In this document: in pieces, positions 1 through 14,000 of the stretch
Layout of the letters: each line of letters starts with the position of its first letter
Position numbering within the stretch: position 1 is the stretch's first letter
Origin: Apostichopus japonicus
Lineage: Eukaryota; Echinodermata; Holothuroidea; Aspidochirotida; Stichopodidae
DNA length: 64,000 bases
Assembly (NCBI RefSeq): GCF_037975245.1
Contig: NC_092583.1
Location: 9,075,764-9,139,763 of the forward strand
Direction of reading: 5' to 3'
The notes under the pieces: generated by a model
What the model was told of the DNA's origin: nothing
Databases searched by the model: none
Seen by the model: the letters and a program-made list of their open reading frames with translations, nothing else
Program-made: the position numbers and the translations under genes

Positions 1-67
1 TTAAACGAGCCCAAATTAAAGCTCCACAACATATCGAAGAACAAACCCGTTCGGAACATTCAACGTG
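1..67 (+). CDS. possible 3' end of an exon of an upstream gene (partial)
   Basis: The first 67 bases are open in two forward frames and end at a good splice donor, G|GTAAGA at 68. Frame 1 reads KNKPVRNIQR just before the junction; frame 3 is also open, so the true frame cannot be chosen. No domain is recognisable in so short a piece. It could equally be chance open sequence next to a donor-like string. Confidence 0.2.
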
Positions 68-71
68 GTAA

Positions 72-3000
72 GAATTTATTAACGAAGCATTTAAAAACAA
101 ATCCAGTCCATTTTGTGCATGTGTTGTTGGAATTCGTGGAACCCCCTAAACCGTATTATGCGTTGTGTTACGGTGACTTACAACACACATGTACATTGTG
201 TTGGCTATGTATTCATATACATGTACAATGATCACCACTTGCCCCATTGGAGGTTTTCTGTTCTCCAATCTAGTCTTAGGAGTGTTTAATGTGGAACACT
301 TTACAGAAGAACAAATCGTTTATGTCGACCCGTTTTTGTTTTATTTCATAAAATAGGAGGGATCGTAGTATGCTTCCGTGAAGTGTTCGCTACATACGGA
401 GCTGTATACTGGCTAGGCCCAGTGAATCGGCGCTGGTGTTGTGCACTACCTTGGTCATAATCGCCGTGTTTTTTTCGTCCTTCGCCCATCGATTATTGTA
501 ATGAAAAACGCATACATAGGCTTAATGAGTTTGAACAGTAATGTTATATTGTGGTAGATACAATCAACATAGCCACACGCTCAGCTACATGGCTAGCATT
601 TGGGTAAGATTTGAATTATTGTTCCTTTAAGTAAAGGATCATTATTTTATGAGCATGAAATTAAATTGATAAATGAAAATAATGATAATTGTTGCAATAA
701 TAATTAAAGAAAAATTCCTCTGTTTTGCCCAAGTTGAAAAAAATTATTCCAGTTAAAACAGGCTGTGCGAAGTCATACAATCTGCAAAAACACTGAATAT
801 AATTTTGGTAACCTAAACCATTCATTCTGAAAGAGATGCGAATTGAAGTCAAATTTATAGATTTCTTTGGTGACTGAAAATATCCAAGTATCGTGTTGGC
901 TGGCGCCTACGTATATGTTAACACGCTAAGTAAACAGTATACAGTAAACAATGGGCGCATGGTGGTATAATATTCACGCTGTTTGCTCTTGAACGACAAG
1001 GCAATGCTGTAAACAATTTGGCAACGTTTTGTTCTGAAATTGAAGCAAACTTTAGACGTTTGTCGGAAACCTTAGATGTATTCCGGAGGTGACACAGGGA
1101 ATTCTGTTTTAATCAATTCATAACAGTGGATTTCTCGACCATGTGAATACGTTACCGTCTGAGATAAGCTTATAAGACATAGTTTGAAGAGGGTGGCAAA
1201 GTTAAATATTTGAGATATTATGTGAACTTTGGCTAGACTACGTAAGCTGCATAACTTTGTACAATAGGTGCGAATTTAAAGTAAAGGTTGTCAGCGAAAT
1301 CTGACACCCGCTTGCATCATTCGAACAATTTTCTTTTTATCACGTTTTGATGTGTAATGCCGACATAGTTAAATGGATTAAGTATACATGACCTTTAGGC
1401 CTTCACAAATCTGTTTTCATGCCACCGTCGTATTTCAATACAAGCTCAGGCAATGCCAATGGGAGACAGTCATTAGGCTAGGTCTAAGTTAGGCTTGAAC
1501 CTATCAATTGTATATGAGGTAAAATGCGTAATACTGTACAGCTGCCAAAACACAGGGTTGCATATGCAAGTAATCAAGAAAACATTTTAATAACACCCAC
1601 CCCTCCTCCACCTCACTTTCATATGACATATAATAAGGTGAAACTTTGATTTTTATGAAGTACTAGGACATAAATCACACAGCGTAAGTTAGTGCTAGGC
1701 CCTCTACTGTAATTCGAACTTTGGCTAAAGCCCATAAGGTCTAACAATAGGCCGTTTCTACATTGTATGTTAAAATTATGGTTTGATGTATCTTGGAACT
1801 AATGACATGAACTGGCATGTTGGAGCAATGTTAGCTACTGATGCTAGGTCTAGCAGGCCCCCTATCAATACAAATGTAATTAATGTACTGAAAGATGTAA
1901 ATTACTTTAACAAAAGTACAGACAAATGTGTGTTCTTCTGTTGGCCACAATGGTCCAACCTTTGTAGAATTTTATAACTTATTCAGGGAAACATTTAGTG
2001 GGAGGGGGTGGGGGTGTGTGGAGGCGTGAACTCTACTCTCTATTCATATATTTAGATATATTCAATTGGTAAATAATTTGCAACCTGCTGATTTCTTTCT
2101 CTCATATTGAAAACTTACGGTTAAATACAACGTCATGGTCAGGGCCTCCGTTTCTCCTTCAACACGTCTCTCGTTGGGTGTGTATAGGGTGTAAGGGAGA
2201 ATAACAAGGTGGCAAAATGATACCTATGTATAATTTGTATTATAACCATGATCCTAAGAAATTGTAATACAATGCGGATATTCTTACATCTGCTGGTATG
2301 GATGATAAACGTAAAAACAACTTTAGATGGAGTAAAAACTACATCAGTTGTGACCAATGGTATTATAAAAATATTTTTTATTGCCAAACATATATTGTTG
2401 TGTGTTTTGGGATAGGTCGCAGAATTAGGAAAATTAGGCAGAAATATTCGTTAGTTAACTGACCAGTCTCCTTTCTTAATCTATTTTCTTTCCTGGAATT
2501 AATTTATTTTTCGAACCCCATTATAGAACCAATTTATATAGCGTCGGATACATATATATACATATGTACTCAGAGTTTCACGCGTTGAGCGATCATCATA
2601 CATCTGTCATAATATATATATATATATATATATTTTTATATATATATATATTTAATTATATATATATTGTATATATATATATTCATGTCATCTGTCTTTA
2701 CGCGTTTTTACAGGTTTTGTAAGCAACAAAATCAACAGGAAAGAAGATGTTACATTTGCCCCAATATTTATATTGTCTATTAGCTGCGAAAAGTACCTCC
2801 GATTACTCCATTAAAGCAAAGCAATCTTGAACTCACTGCCAAACTAAGACCGTTTTCTACAATTGTTTGCATTGAGATTGGTCATACTGGAAAATCTAAT
2901 TAGATGAACTGTTAAGTTTCATTAAGGGCGCCTGGTCACAACGAAACTACATCCAACCTACATCCAACCTGAAATACGACGGAAGAGGGTAAGTAAGACT

Positions 3001-3160
3001 TTCGAGCGGCACTTTGAAGCATATGCAAATATTTTCGAGTTGTCCGTTTTGAGTTTTAGATTCTACGGATGCCCATGAGCATATTTCCAATTGCCAATAG
3101 CCTCCTATTCGTAGGAGGCGCAACGCACATGTTATTGGAAAGGTTGGTCGGTGAGAGATA
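72..3160. other. intergenic spacer, no gene seen
   Basis: No exon-like open stretch with matching splice sites was found. The region is AT-rich and contains (AT)n tracts near 2611-2680. Short open frames, for example around 1783-1977, lack domains and splice context. Confidence 0.5.
2611..2680. repeat. (AT)n microsatellite
   Basis: Imperfect alternating TA tract broken by short T and TTTAATTA interruptions. Confidence 0.85.
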
Positions 3161-3169
3161 CGGTAGCTC

Positions 3170-3835
3170 ATAAACAAGGTTACGACAATTTGGCGTCTGG
3201 TGACTACAAATGACATTTGACCTCAATAAAACACAATTTGCATCTTGTACTGAACGTGCCACAACTACATACTGATATGAAATTCGTCCAACCTTCCCTA
3301 CTTGAGATATCGTGTGCACGGTTTTCAAAATTTGACCCGAGTAACCCAACATGAATTGGACCTCCACCAAGAGCAATAGGGATCTTGAGCTCAATGTGGC
3401 ACTCCTTCACACGAAAAAGAAATTGATCCAAGCTTTCCTTCTTGAGATATCGTACTTACAAGGTTCTCACAATTTGACCCCTGGTGACGCCAAATCACCT
3501 TTGACCTTCACACAAAACTATAGGCTTTTTTCCTAAGAAGGTCCTTCTACTTACGAAAAATAAGTGTAATCCTAGCTTCTCTTCTTGAGATATCGTGTTT
3601 ACATGATTTTCACTATTTGGCCCCTGGTGACCCCAAATGACCTTTGACCTCCCCACAAAACAATAGGGTTATTCTACTCAAAGTGTTACTCATAAACATT
3701 ATATATTAGATTGGTCCAAGCTTCCCTTCTTGAGATTCGTGTTTACAAGCGAGACAATACACATACACACACACATACATACACAAATCCGCCTGCACGA
3801 CTGCATAGGTTACGATTATCATCGAAAGCAAAAAC
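3170..3835 (-). repeat. 145-bp-repeat dispersed element, reverse copy (copy A)
   Basis: Read on the minus strand, it starts with the family's conserved end (GATAATCGTAACCT, 3812-3825). A GT-rich microsatellite follows, then diverged units carrying the family signatures CACGATATCTCAAGAAG and AGGTCAAAGGTCA (the latter as its complement at 3638-3650). Copies B, C and D further right share the same order, which identifies this as a dispersed element and not a local satellite. The far end is diverged and its border is approximate. Confidence 0.6.
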
Positions 3836-4200
3836 AACCTCTGTTAATAATTCTAACTGGTGTTTACACATATCGTTTCAATTGCGATTCTGCTAACGCT
3901 TCGTATGCAGTTGTTTGTCAGAAATATCTATATATATATGGTTCAATATTTATGTAACAGTTTAATAACGGTAACTTCATAAGATTATGGCATTGTGTAC
4001 GTTTAAATGTTATTGCCGGTTACTTAGCAATGATCACGTGATATCATTCGTTAGCTTTGCCATAGTTGTGGGTAGATGCATTCAGATCCATTGAGAAAAG
4101 GACTAACGTCATGTACATTACCTAATGATTAGACTTAAACCCAATAGAACGGGAATAGATAATTGTATTATGCCATGTTACGTTCTTATGCAGTATATAT

Positions 4201-4202
4201 TC

Positions 4203-4252
<50 letters not shown>
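4201..4252. repeat. (AT)n microsatellite
   Basis: Near-perfect alternating AT of about 50 bases. Confidence 0.9.
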
Positions 4253-4256
<4 letters not shown>

Positions 4257-4259
4257 TCT

Positions 4260-6065
4260 TTTGCGGGGAAAGAAGCAGTTCAAATTCATGCTGTGCCATT
4301 TTTTTTTTGGTGTCTAAGAATGAAATGTTTGTCCTTGAGAGCTGCCTGAAGTATATAGGGGTGTAGCCTTCTGTCTGTTATGCAAAATCCGGGCATGTGA
4401 AGTAGATGGAAGTTATTTTAGTTGCAGTCTTCATCGAGTAAAAATGTGATTTCCGTCGGGATGAGTCTTCATGGCGCAGAGAAATATGATTAGGTTTTAG
4501 TCTTTACATCCAGCGTATAATGAGTTTGTTGCGCGTAGTTTTATTTGTTTACTTTTTCTTTACTAACTCCTGCTTGACCTCTTATTTCGTTGTTTTATTT
4601 CACCAAAAGGTACTTAAGCCAACTGACCTCTTTCCTTTTTTTGTGTGTTGTTTCACGAAAGGATAACAACCTGCTAGAGAAACCCTCCCTGTCCCATTCA
4701 TTATAATAAATAAATTTCCCTAAAAAGGTGTAAACAACTAACACCATGCATCAAATTTACGTACCAATGAGAAACATTTTTTTACTTTATAGCATTCAGT
4801 GACTAGCTGTGCTGCTATACAATCCCCTGTTGCAAATTAATCCAACGCCAAACATTGCGACATTGTATTTTATGAATTATGCCTACTTTTGTTATTTAAA
4901 AAGACGGCCGCCCTTTAGAATCGTGTCATGTATTAGGAATCTACATTTTTCACGTGAATGCCAGCTGAATATACACTTTTCATAGCAATCTCAAAAATCA
5001 AAGGTTGGGACGAAGGACAAAATCTAGACCCGGATTTGCAAAGAATTGTGTCGGCGAACAATTAAACCATAGTTCTCATTTAGTAGCACACTTCTTCAAA
5101 ACAATACCTCAAATTCTCTAATTTGGTTCGTTATTCTCGAACTGAAAAAAAGACATCATACGTCAAACGTCGTTGTCTTTATTAACGGAAACCTAGATCC
5201 ATTGCTTAAGAAGCGCCAGTCAAAGAAACGATAAAAATTCTGTTAATTTCAGGATGATTTATTCTCTCCTCATAATTAATCAATGAATCAATAATATTAA
5301 TTACTTCAGGATAACCATTGGAAACAATCAATTTGATAATTATATGGCCGTAACAGACACCTTTGGTCTATCATTGACTGAAGAGGCTAAAGAGGCTTAA
5401 TTTTGTGTTGAATTGTTACAAAGTTGGATATTTTCATTTTCACATCTCAAATATGAAACTTTTGTGTGGTATCGGTATATGTGAAGAAAAAGTGCAAAAA
5501 AAATCATCTCCAAATTGCGCCATTTTTCATCATTTAATAATATCTCGATTTTCTAAAAATTCTGAAGGGAGAGGAGGGTACCCCTCCCCTCATACCCATT
5601 CTCGGCGATCGTTTGGCGATCGCATTAATCTCAAATGGGATGGGCCTTACTATAGATACAAAATGAGGAGACTTCGTTGTGAACTTTCCATAAACGGTGC
5701 CATTTGTATAGGGTATTGCGTTAAACATGCTGCAATGGAACAACAGTGTGAATGTAATAACCTTGTAGCCCTTTATGCTTATTATCATCAGCACTACCCA
5801 ACTACTCAAATATTTACTTTAAGTGAGAACAATAATGATCTTTTAACACAAAAACAGTTTCATTTGAATACAAAATCAAATTCTTGGTGACGTACATAGA
5901 CTGTTTGACTTGAATTGTTTGATTTAACAACCAGCTAGAGCTAAAACGAAACTACCTTTATAGTACTTGGTTAGTCAAAGGTGCTAGATAATGGCAGAAT
6001 TGTCTAGGAACTTTTGAAGTTACATATTAAAGCAGTAGACTATATATATATATATATATATATAA

Positions 6066-6106
<41 letters not shown>

Positions 6107-7180
6107 AGGTTTCTCCTAAACAAGAGCCCAAAGGGCACTGTGGTTCCTTGCTTGGGGTATATGACAATACACATGATATTATCAAGCAAGATTGGGCTCA
6201 AATAGTCCAAGTAATTGTGGTCCTACATGTACCTATAAAGTAACCAACACTATAGCCAACACTTTTGTGATCACAAAATGTGATCGGATTTTTGATCAAT
6301 AGGCACTTTTGAGATCTAAATATGGCTTCGAAAACGTAAGAAATATAAGGTCACCTACAAGCGGGTCAACAGATATGATAACATTGGTGACCTCAGATGA
6401 CATGACCTTTAAGTTTGAAAATGTTCCACCACCCCATTCACAACTTGTCCCAAAATATCAACCGTGTCACACCTTGGCATTGGGATTTAATTGCATTAAA
6501 TGTCTAAAAATTAACTTTGAACTTGTATACATAACTTCACACACAAAGGTCACCCGGAGGTCAACCAGTTGACATTCCCCCACCTATCCAAATAGTCCAA
6601 TATACTGAGTTATTTTGTCAGGTTTCTATTTTGAATAATAACGGGGAAATCGTAGAGTTTTCAATATTCCACTATTATAGAGAAGACTATAGGACCGTTT
6701 TCCACACAAATCGGCCGCAATTAAATGAAAGACACTATAACTGTATTCGTCATTTCCAGACATATATGTTGGACTGGTTAGGGAGACAAATAATAGTGGC
6801 CCACTAACTCAATGGAAGATATACTGAGGAAGAGGGAGAGGGGGGGGGGGGTATCTCAGGTTATGTGATTATCTCGATGGTCTGTAGACTGTAGGGTCTG
6901 TGGAGTCTGTAGACAGGCAGATCACCTGTATTGACTTTACGAACCCCCTTCCCTCCTCCCTCCCTCCTCCCTTCTCTCCTTTCAGTTTTGGAAATTCGAT
7001 ATATTTATTAACTACGTCATAACATTCAAAATTACACTCAAAGTGGTTCAGTTAAACATGAAAAAATATGAAAATCTCACCGAACTGCTTTAAGTTCAAT
7101 ATTGACTCAAACATCACGCGATATGGTTATATCTAAAAGGTCAAGGGTTAGTGGGCGTAATTTATTATTTGATTCATTTG
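4260..7180. other. intergenic spacer upstream of the death-fold gene
   Basis: No convincing exon was seen. The stretch holds an (AT)n tract at about 6041-6106, polypurine and polypyrimidine runs near 6835-6980, and diverged GGTCA-rich sequence near 6350-6570 that may be an old copy of the 145-bp-repeat family. The 161-codon open frame at 5405-5890 has no recognisable domain and low-complexity ends, so I do not call it a gene. Confidence 0.45.
6041..6106. repeat. (AT)n microsatellite
   Basis: Alternating TA tract with a few AAA interruptions. Confidence 0.9.
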
Positions 7181-7181
7181 C

Positions 7182-7190
7182 TATATATAC
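7182..7190 (+). promoter_or_regulatory. candidate TATA box of the death-fold gene
   Basis: TATATATAC lies about 330 bases upstream of a donor (T|GTAAGT at 7518). That donor pairs naturally with the acceptor at 7979-7980 in front of the first coding exon. A start site near 7210-7220 would give a 5' UTR exon of about 300 bases. Without transcript data this is only a plausible core promoter; AT-rich strings are common here. Confidence 0.3.
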
Positions 7191-7980
7191 CAGTTCAGAT
7201 CAAGTCTGTCCTCCTCTTTTACTAAAGCATTCAACTCTCTTTCGTGCTCCACACTTCAGCGTTTATTACCTAATATTCAGTTGAGAATTTGTTTGATTCT
7301 CTGATCAAAGTCAGAGCATTTCGTTGTCTTTTATGTGATCTAAATAAAAGGGCATTCTGTTTGAAATCTGTGTTATCACTTCTCGCTTTCTTGACGTGCC
7401 AGCGACTCAACATAAAAAACAAAACGAATTATATCAAGCACAAGTTTATATTCAAGACCTTTCGAAGAATATTAGCTGTACCTCACCTGCACCTGTCCAA
7501 CACAGACGTCTGTCATTGTAAGTAAAATAAAACATTTATTGATTTTTTATAAACAGCACTCCAGTTTAGGGAAGTATAGCTAAATTGTACAACATACCTG
7601 TTTTGGATAAAAAATGTAAATTTCTTTAGAGAAAATCTCCACTTTTGATCATCGTACATTTTCTCGCAATTCCAAACATTTTCTCACGCTTTCGCCGATT
7701 TTTTCGCAATCCAGCATGAACAAATATAACTGTAACGTAAACTTCTTTATTGATCGTAGACAGTGTGATTTTAGAATCGGGGATGACCAAAACCATCATT
7801 TCATCCATTATATTAAATTCAATGTTGCTCGTTAATCATCAAAACAGGCCACAGGATTCACCCAGCATAAGTCTTCTTTTGTTTCCCTATGATCTCTGTG
7901 ATTATTGCGATATTCCTCGATAAGAATTATTTTAGAAAGTCGTATTTGTTTTTTAAAAATGTTTCTAATTTTCTCCGCAG

Positions 7981-8065
7981 ATCAGGACTCCAGCTGCATT
8001 AAATATAATTCTCGTTGAACTAATAAACCACATAGGCCTATCAAAATGGCCAGCGCAAAAACTTC
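7981..8065 (+). CDS. first coding exon (5' UTR end plus MASAKTS start)
   Basis: The acceptor TTCTCCGCAG ends at 7980. The exon has no upstream ATG, then ATG at 8046 encoding MASAKT plus two bases, and a strong donor TC|GTAAGT. The two leftover bases join the A at 9800 to make Ser, which places the propeller exon in frame. This pairing chose the start. Confidence 0.55.
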
Positions 8066-11000
8066 GTAAGTATTATCATAATTATTAACAAAAACTAACA
8101 CAAGATCGAAATGGGTTTATATACTTGGCAATCTTACATGGCAATATAAAAAAGTATTGATTATTTGTTTACTTTACATTGTCCTTCATACAGGCAGTCA
8201 ATCTTTCACTCCTTATATCTGGCCCATTCATTCAAAAAGGTTGCCCACCCTTGTTTTATACTGAAAATAAACAGGCTGTTCATTCTTCAGATAACTCCTG
8301 AAATACGGGAAAGGGTTTAGTGTTGAAGGGTAGTAGGACATCACAGTGTTGTTGCATTGAGGAGTTAAAGCACAAAGCCAACTCAAATCGTCAATATAAT
8401 GGATCCTCTCTGTATTCACGGCTCTGGTTGGCTCCAGAGCCGTATGCCTAATTTTTATTCCCAGGACGGATTAGGGTTTCAGGTTTTTCAGGAATTTACA
8501 AATTCGTTTGAAATCAGAGTTAGGGTTTAGAAAGTGGGTTACAGATCGAGTTCCAAGTCGTTCATAGTCTGGGGTCAAAACTAGGAAAAAAGATTCAGAA
8601 CATGTCTTTTGAAAAGCGTCACATGTTTGGAAACCAGGTATTTGATTGGCCGATGCCCACATTCGTCCTGGGAAAAAAATAATACGCGAGCCGTATAGAG
8701 AGATATACGGCTCTGGTTGGCTTACTTTAATAGCGCCATTATTTTTAATTAGCGGAGCTTGTTGACAGTCAGTTTTCTTTGAATAGCGCCACCATTTACA
8801 AACTTGTGCGTTACTTTCTCTCTCTCCTTTTTCGGCCGCTAAATGAAAATTATTAAAAATGTACTTCATGCATCAACACCCTGGAAAAGTTGAATCAGAA
8901 CGTTACATAAAGACATACATATGATAACGATGATACATATGATAACGATGGAAGTTGAAGATAAACTAAATATAGCCTATGCAATTTCATCAATTTGACT
9001 GAAACTGACTTATTAACAAGCTTCTTATAGTCGGTGTTGTTATATGTGAGAGAACATTTGTGAAAGGAATATTTCATATGCACACAGTTACTAATTTCAA
9101 ATGTTTTTCTATTAATAGGAAAATTTACTAGGAAAGTATTTGATTCGGTCGATTTTCCAATTTCTAGCACTTTTTAACTCCGCTCGCCATATATACATTC
9201 ATGCGGAAATGTATTTTCTTCACGTTTATGCGGGAGAGGGTCTTAATGAGAAAATGCTATAATTGCTAGAAGTTTTCGACAAGTATTTTCCTGCAGGCCT
9301 TTATTATCCAAATTGTTCTCAGACATTTTTAGGAACACACAAGATGACTGAAGGTCCCAGTGAGGAAAATTTCCTCGAAGGTTGTAATAAAGTCAGTTTA
9401 AGAATGTTGACCAAAGGTGACCATATTTGAATATCTAGCATATTTGGGGCCAATACAGCATAAGTTTACGTCATGGATCTACAGGCCAGTATCCTTATTA
9501 TTACATTAGGCCTTGAACGTCTCATCTCTTATATCTTCGATATTACAATGTCGAATAGTTTGCTCTGGACATTTAGTGCTATTGTGGGTAACGACTTTGT
9601 AGTTCCATGCATAAATCAACAGCTTTTCAAATAATCTAGTGCCGTTTGTAAGACCTGGGCTGTATAGCTACTCAGCAGGCTGAGAGCTGTTCATCAACAT
9701 TTCCTTCGATCTAAAAATCAACTCTAAATTCTTCGTTACCACGGATACAACCTTCCAACCCTGACCTAACTTTTCACTTTTTGCCTTCCACACACACAGA
9801 GTGCATACAACGATACCTCGATTTACTGTGCAAGATGGTTACAGTGTGTCGGCAATGGACGTGCTAGATACAGGCCGTTTGGCTGTCGCTGGACATAATT
9901 ACTGGACAAAATGCAGCTTTATTGATCTTTTTATGTTACAATTAGATCCTGATTCTCAAGAAAAACCGTTATTATTGACGTCAGAGCCGTACTATTCTGA
10001 GGAATTTACCGAGTTTGGTTCAGAATGGCGATTTTTTTGTTTCCTGGATGATCGTCTGTTTTTAACGTGTTGTAAGAATACGATAGCATTGTGCGATAGT
10101 GATAATGGCGGTCTGGTCAATCAAGGGGAGTTGTTTTACAGTAATGCCTCGTGTATGACAACCAGAGATGGTTTAGTGTATGTCGGTTTAAAATCCAATG
10201 AGGTGATTGTCTTAGATGCGAGAGAATTGAGAATAATGAAGACAATCACCTTAAAAGGATTAGATAGTAGAGACTGGCCCTATGATATAACAGTTAGTAA
10301 TACAGAACTGTTTATTTGTACATACTATGGTGCGAGAGCTTTAATGTACAATAGTGAGGGAGAAGTAGAACAAGAATATACACACACACAGTTCAGACAT
10401 GCATATAGTATAACAGTCAGTGAAGAGAAAGGATTAATATTTATATTATGGTTTGGTGGTGAGGGTAGTCAAGTTGTTGTTTACTCTCTATCTGGGGGTC
10501 ATTCTTCCATCTCTGGGGGTCATTCTCCCATCTCTGGGGGTCATTCTCCCATCTCTGTGGGTCATTCTTTCATCTATGGGGGTCATATATTGGCTTCTTT
10601 TAAAGTTCCTGGTAATTCTTTGAGAATCAGGATCAATAATAGCATAAACAGATTGTTTGTGGTTACTGGAACTGGAGAAGTATATGAATATCACACAGTA
10701 AGTACTAATACAGGATATAGGCCTTTAGAGGTCTTGTTAATAATAATAAATAAATACTACTAACCTTTAATAATAGTTCTGTCTAGTTTAACCCTCCTTG
10801 GCGTCAGTCCAGGGAACTTGAACTGCCAGTTACAAGATAGATCCGTATTTATATATATATAGCAAAATCCTTATAATTGAATAATTGTATAACTGAATCC
10901 GAAGCGCTAGTAATTGGTGGGTTGCATTGCTACATCCCACACATAAAATGTCCGGTGGATTCCCAAAGAACATACGAAAAGTATATGAAGTATCGGCCTT

Positions 11001-14000
11001 TTTAGCCAGCTATCGCTGTGGTGTAGGCGATGGTATATATCGTAGTGCTAAAGTAATACGGCTTAGGAAACAACCTTCGCTGACCGATTCACTGAACGAA
11101 GTGACTGATAAAATATGTCGCTGTACACTTGAACTTATGACCCCAAAACTTTCTCTCGTTGGACACGGGTCCTCTTTGTTCAAGTTTATTATAAATGGGA
11201 GTGGAGACAAGCAAGAAAGTTGGGCGACAGAATGTCTATCAACAAAATACGTAGGCTGTTCCACTTTGCGAGAGGGAATATATAGGCTCGCTTGCAGTGC
11301 GGTCACTACAGGCCTATGGTAAAAATAAGGACTATTTATCACTTTCATTAAAGCAATCCATTGGTTGAAGCTCAACAAGTTGGGTATCATTCTATGCGAA
11401 CAAGTAAGGAGAAGAAACTCTTATATGTTTTGAGATCTGCTTTGCAAAATTTAAAGAAAAATAAGGACATTTTTTTTCTTGGGCTTTGCTGATTCTGGTA
11501 AGGTTGTCATGGAAGTGTTTTGTACTGTCAATGTACAAGTAAAATTGGTTTTCCTTATTTTCGCAGTCTTCATTACTTCAAATATAGAATAATATTACTT
11601 GTTTTTGAAGAGTGAGATCCAAATGGTGGAAAAGTGAGTGCAAAATTTTATGAAAAATTTAGGGCATTGGATTCTTGTTGCACTTTGCAAGATTAGAACA
11701 ACACACCAAATTTTGAAAATGTTTTTTTCTTATTTCTGAGCTTACAAGCTGCTAATTTTTACAAGTTTGGTATAAGTGAATCTTAATTTAGGCCATAGTG
11801 ACACTAGTGCACATGTATAGCAAATACTACAGTGATCATACCTTGATTTGATGACAGTATTTAAGTCTTGATAAAATGATATTGACACAATCTTGATTCT
11901 ATTTTGGGATGTAGTGCATTTTATTTAAGTGCAAATTAGTCAAAAATAAAGAAATAGAAGGGGAAAATGTGACCTTAGCCTTGTGGTGCTATTTTCATAT
12001 TGTCAACAGAGTAAAGACTGCAAAATTCACACAGCAATTGAAATCACTTTTCATTACTTCTGAGGAGAGAAAGTTGTAGCTAAGTAAAGGCTTTACTTTA
12101 ATAGGGATTACATTGAGTCAGTTGTCAGTCTTTTTGTCTGTTCTGTTCAAGTGGTTCATTTCACTTATGGCCTATGATTTCCATTATGAAGAATGTTCGG
12201 TGTAATGCAGTCCATATAAGTAACAATAAGTAACAGATTTTGGATTAATTCCTGACAAAAAGAAGTAGGTACAATTTAGCTGTAATATTCACTCATAATG
12301 TAGGTCATATGGGATTAAGCAGGAGAAAGGAGGCAAAGGTTAACTACTTTGAAAATTATGTCGATTTTTACGTTTTAAAATTAAGAAGGTAACTAAGAAG
12401 GTAATTAGTTACTGCTGTGTATTCCTGTCAGTTATGTGACAGTAACGATTAACTGTAAAAAGTGAAGACCCCCCATTTATTAGCTGTCACCAAGCCCACA
12501 GTGTAATGTATGCAATTGCTATATGCACATGGATTAAACATGATCATTGCTACCCATTGCATGAGAAAGCATTACCACATGTCAACCCGTGAAAGAACAT
12601 TGGTCTGCCTGTTAAAGGTCTTAAAACATGTCATCAGGCCACACCATAAAATAGTAATTTATGTCTAATGGGATTAAGTAATCCAGGAAACTTAGTTTAG
12701 CATTATAGTTGATAGTTGCACTTAAGTTTGCAATCATTAAATGTTTCACTACATGCATTCTTTGTCATTAGGCTGTGCATATCTCATACTGCAGTAGTCT
12801 CACATAAAAGTTAGTTGTATACACTATACACCAGTCTTAAAAAGTCTTGACAGTGCAACTGGACTTTGATTATTCAGGCCATTGAGCTGCAGCACATGTA
12901 GTTTAGCTGTGTAAGTTACAAGCATTTAGGATTAAATAAATTAATCTTCTGTAAGTAAAATACAGTGTAAAATACAATACTGCATCAATGATTGACATAG
13001 TATATATACTCATATAAAACAACACTGTTAATAATTAAGGAAACTGTTAGACGTAAGAAGGGGGGGGGGGGGGGTAGTGAGAGGGTTGTTTGTGTGTGTT
13101 TTAAATTAATAACTTTACTGTTACTGATCACCTACATAGAAGTCACGTTAGTTATTCTATTTTTATGATCACATTCCCAGACAAATGGGTCCCAATTGGT
13201 TAAATATGGAGAATAATGTTTAGCCCAATATAACTATATAAGTTGGTGGCATCATGAATATATAGATGAACAACAATCTGACTGATACAGCTTCGTGAAT
13301 AGAAGCATTTGTCTGTACAGTCTTAAAAATCAATCAATCAATACTTTTAATTTATTCTGAAATACATATAATATTGTACTTTAAGGAACTCAGGTAAATC
13401 ACAGTCACATAATCCATACCTTCATTATTTTGAAATAACTCCCTTTCTTTAAATATATGTGTTGCTGTCTCAACACCTCAAATTTCTACATCTATGTTGT
13501 TTTATAGTCTGCTACCACCAGTATATTTATTTCATTTTCTTCTTGCTGTCTTTTTGCTATAGAGTGACATCCTCTTTGACAGCCTCACATCATTGGAGTT
13601 ATTGATTGAAAAAAATGACTGTAAGAAGCTACTTGCCTACCTTGAAGTTCCAGCCAAGACATCAAAGGACATTATGAAGAGTGGTACACCCTTTTCATCT
13701 CTTGTCCACCATCTCAAAGAGGCAGGGGAGGTTTCTTCTGATGACATCAACTATTTAATGGCAGCTTGCTCTGACAATGGACTGAGTAAATTGATGGCAG
13801 TATTGACTCTCTTCCAACAAGCTCAATGTATGTTTATATCAGAGAGCTTAAAGCAGCATTTTGCGTTGGGTCGCTTTTTTCCACTTTTTTAATATGTGCA
13901 TCGATTTTTTTTACATGTATCAATCATAAAACAGCAATCTAAGATACCATCCAAGTTTCACCCTGCCAAGAGCGTTAATTAGCGAGTAATTAACGATTTA

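Noticed and set aside
5405-5890. 161-codon plus-strand frame
   Set aside because: Low-complexity ends, no recognisable domain, overlapping antisense frame and no exon neighbours.
8470-8535. TTAGGGTTT strings resembling telomere repeats
   Set aside because: Only isolated single copies, not an array; no sign of an interstitial telomere.
10927-11390. Overlapping plus and minus open frames of about 130 codons
   Set aside because: No domain, no usable splice pairing with neighbours, and both strands open at once, as expected by chance.
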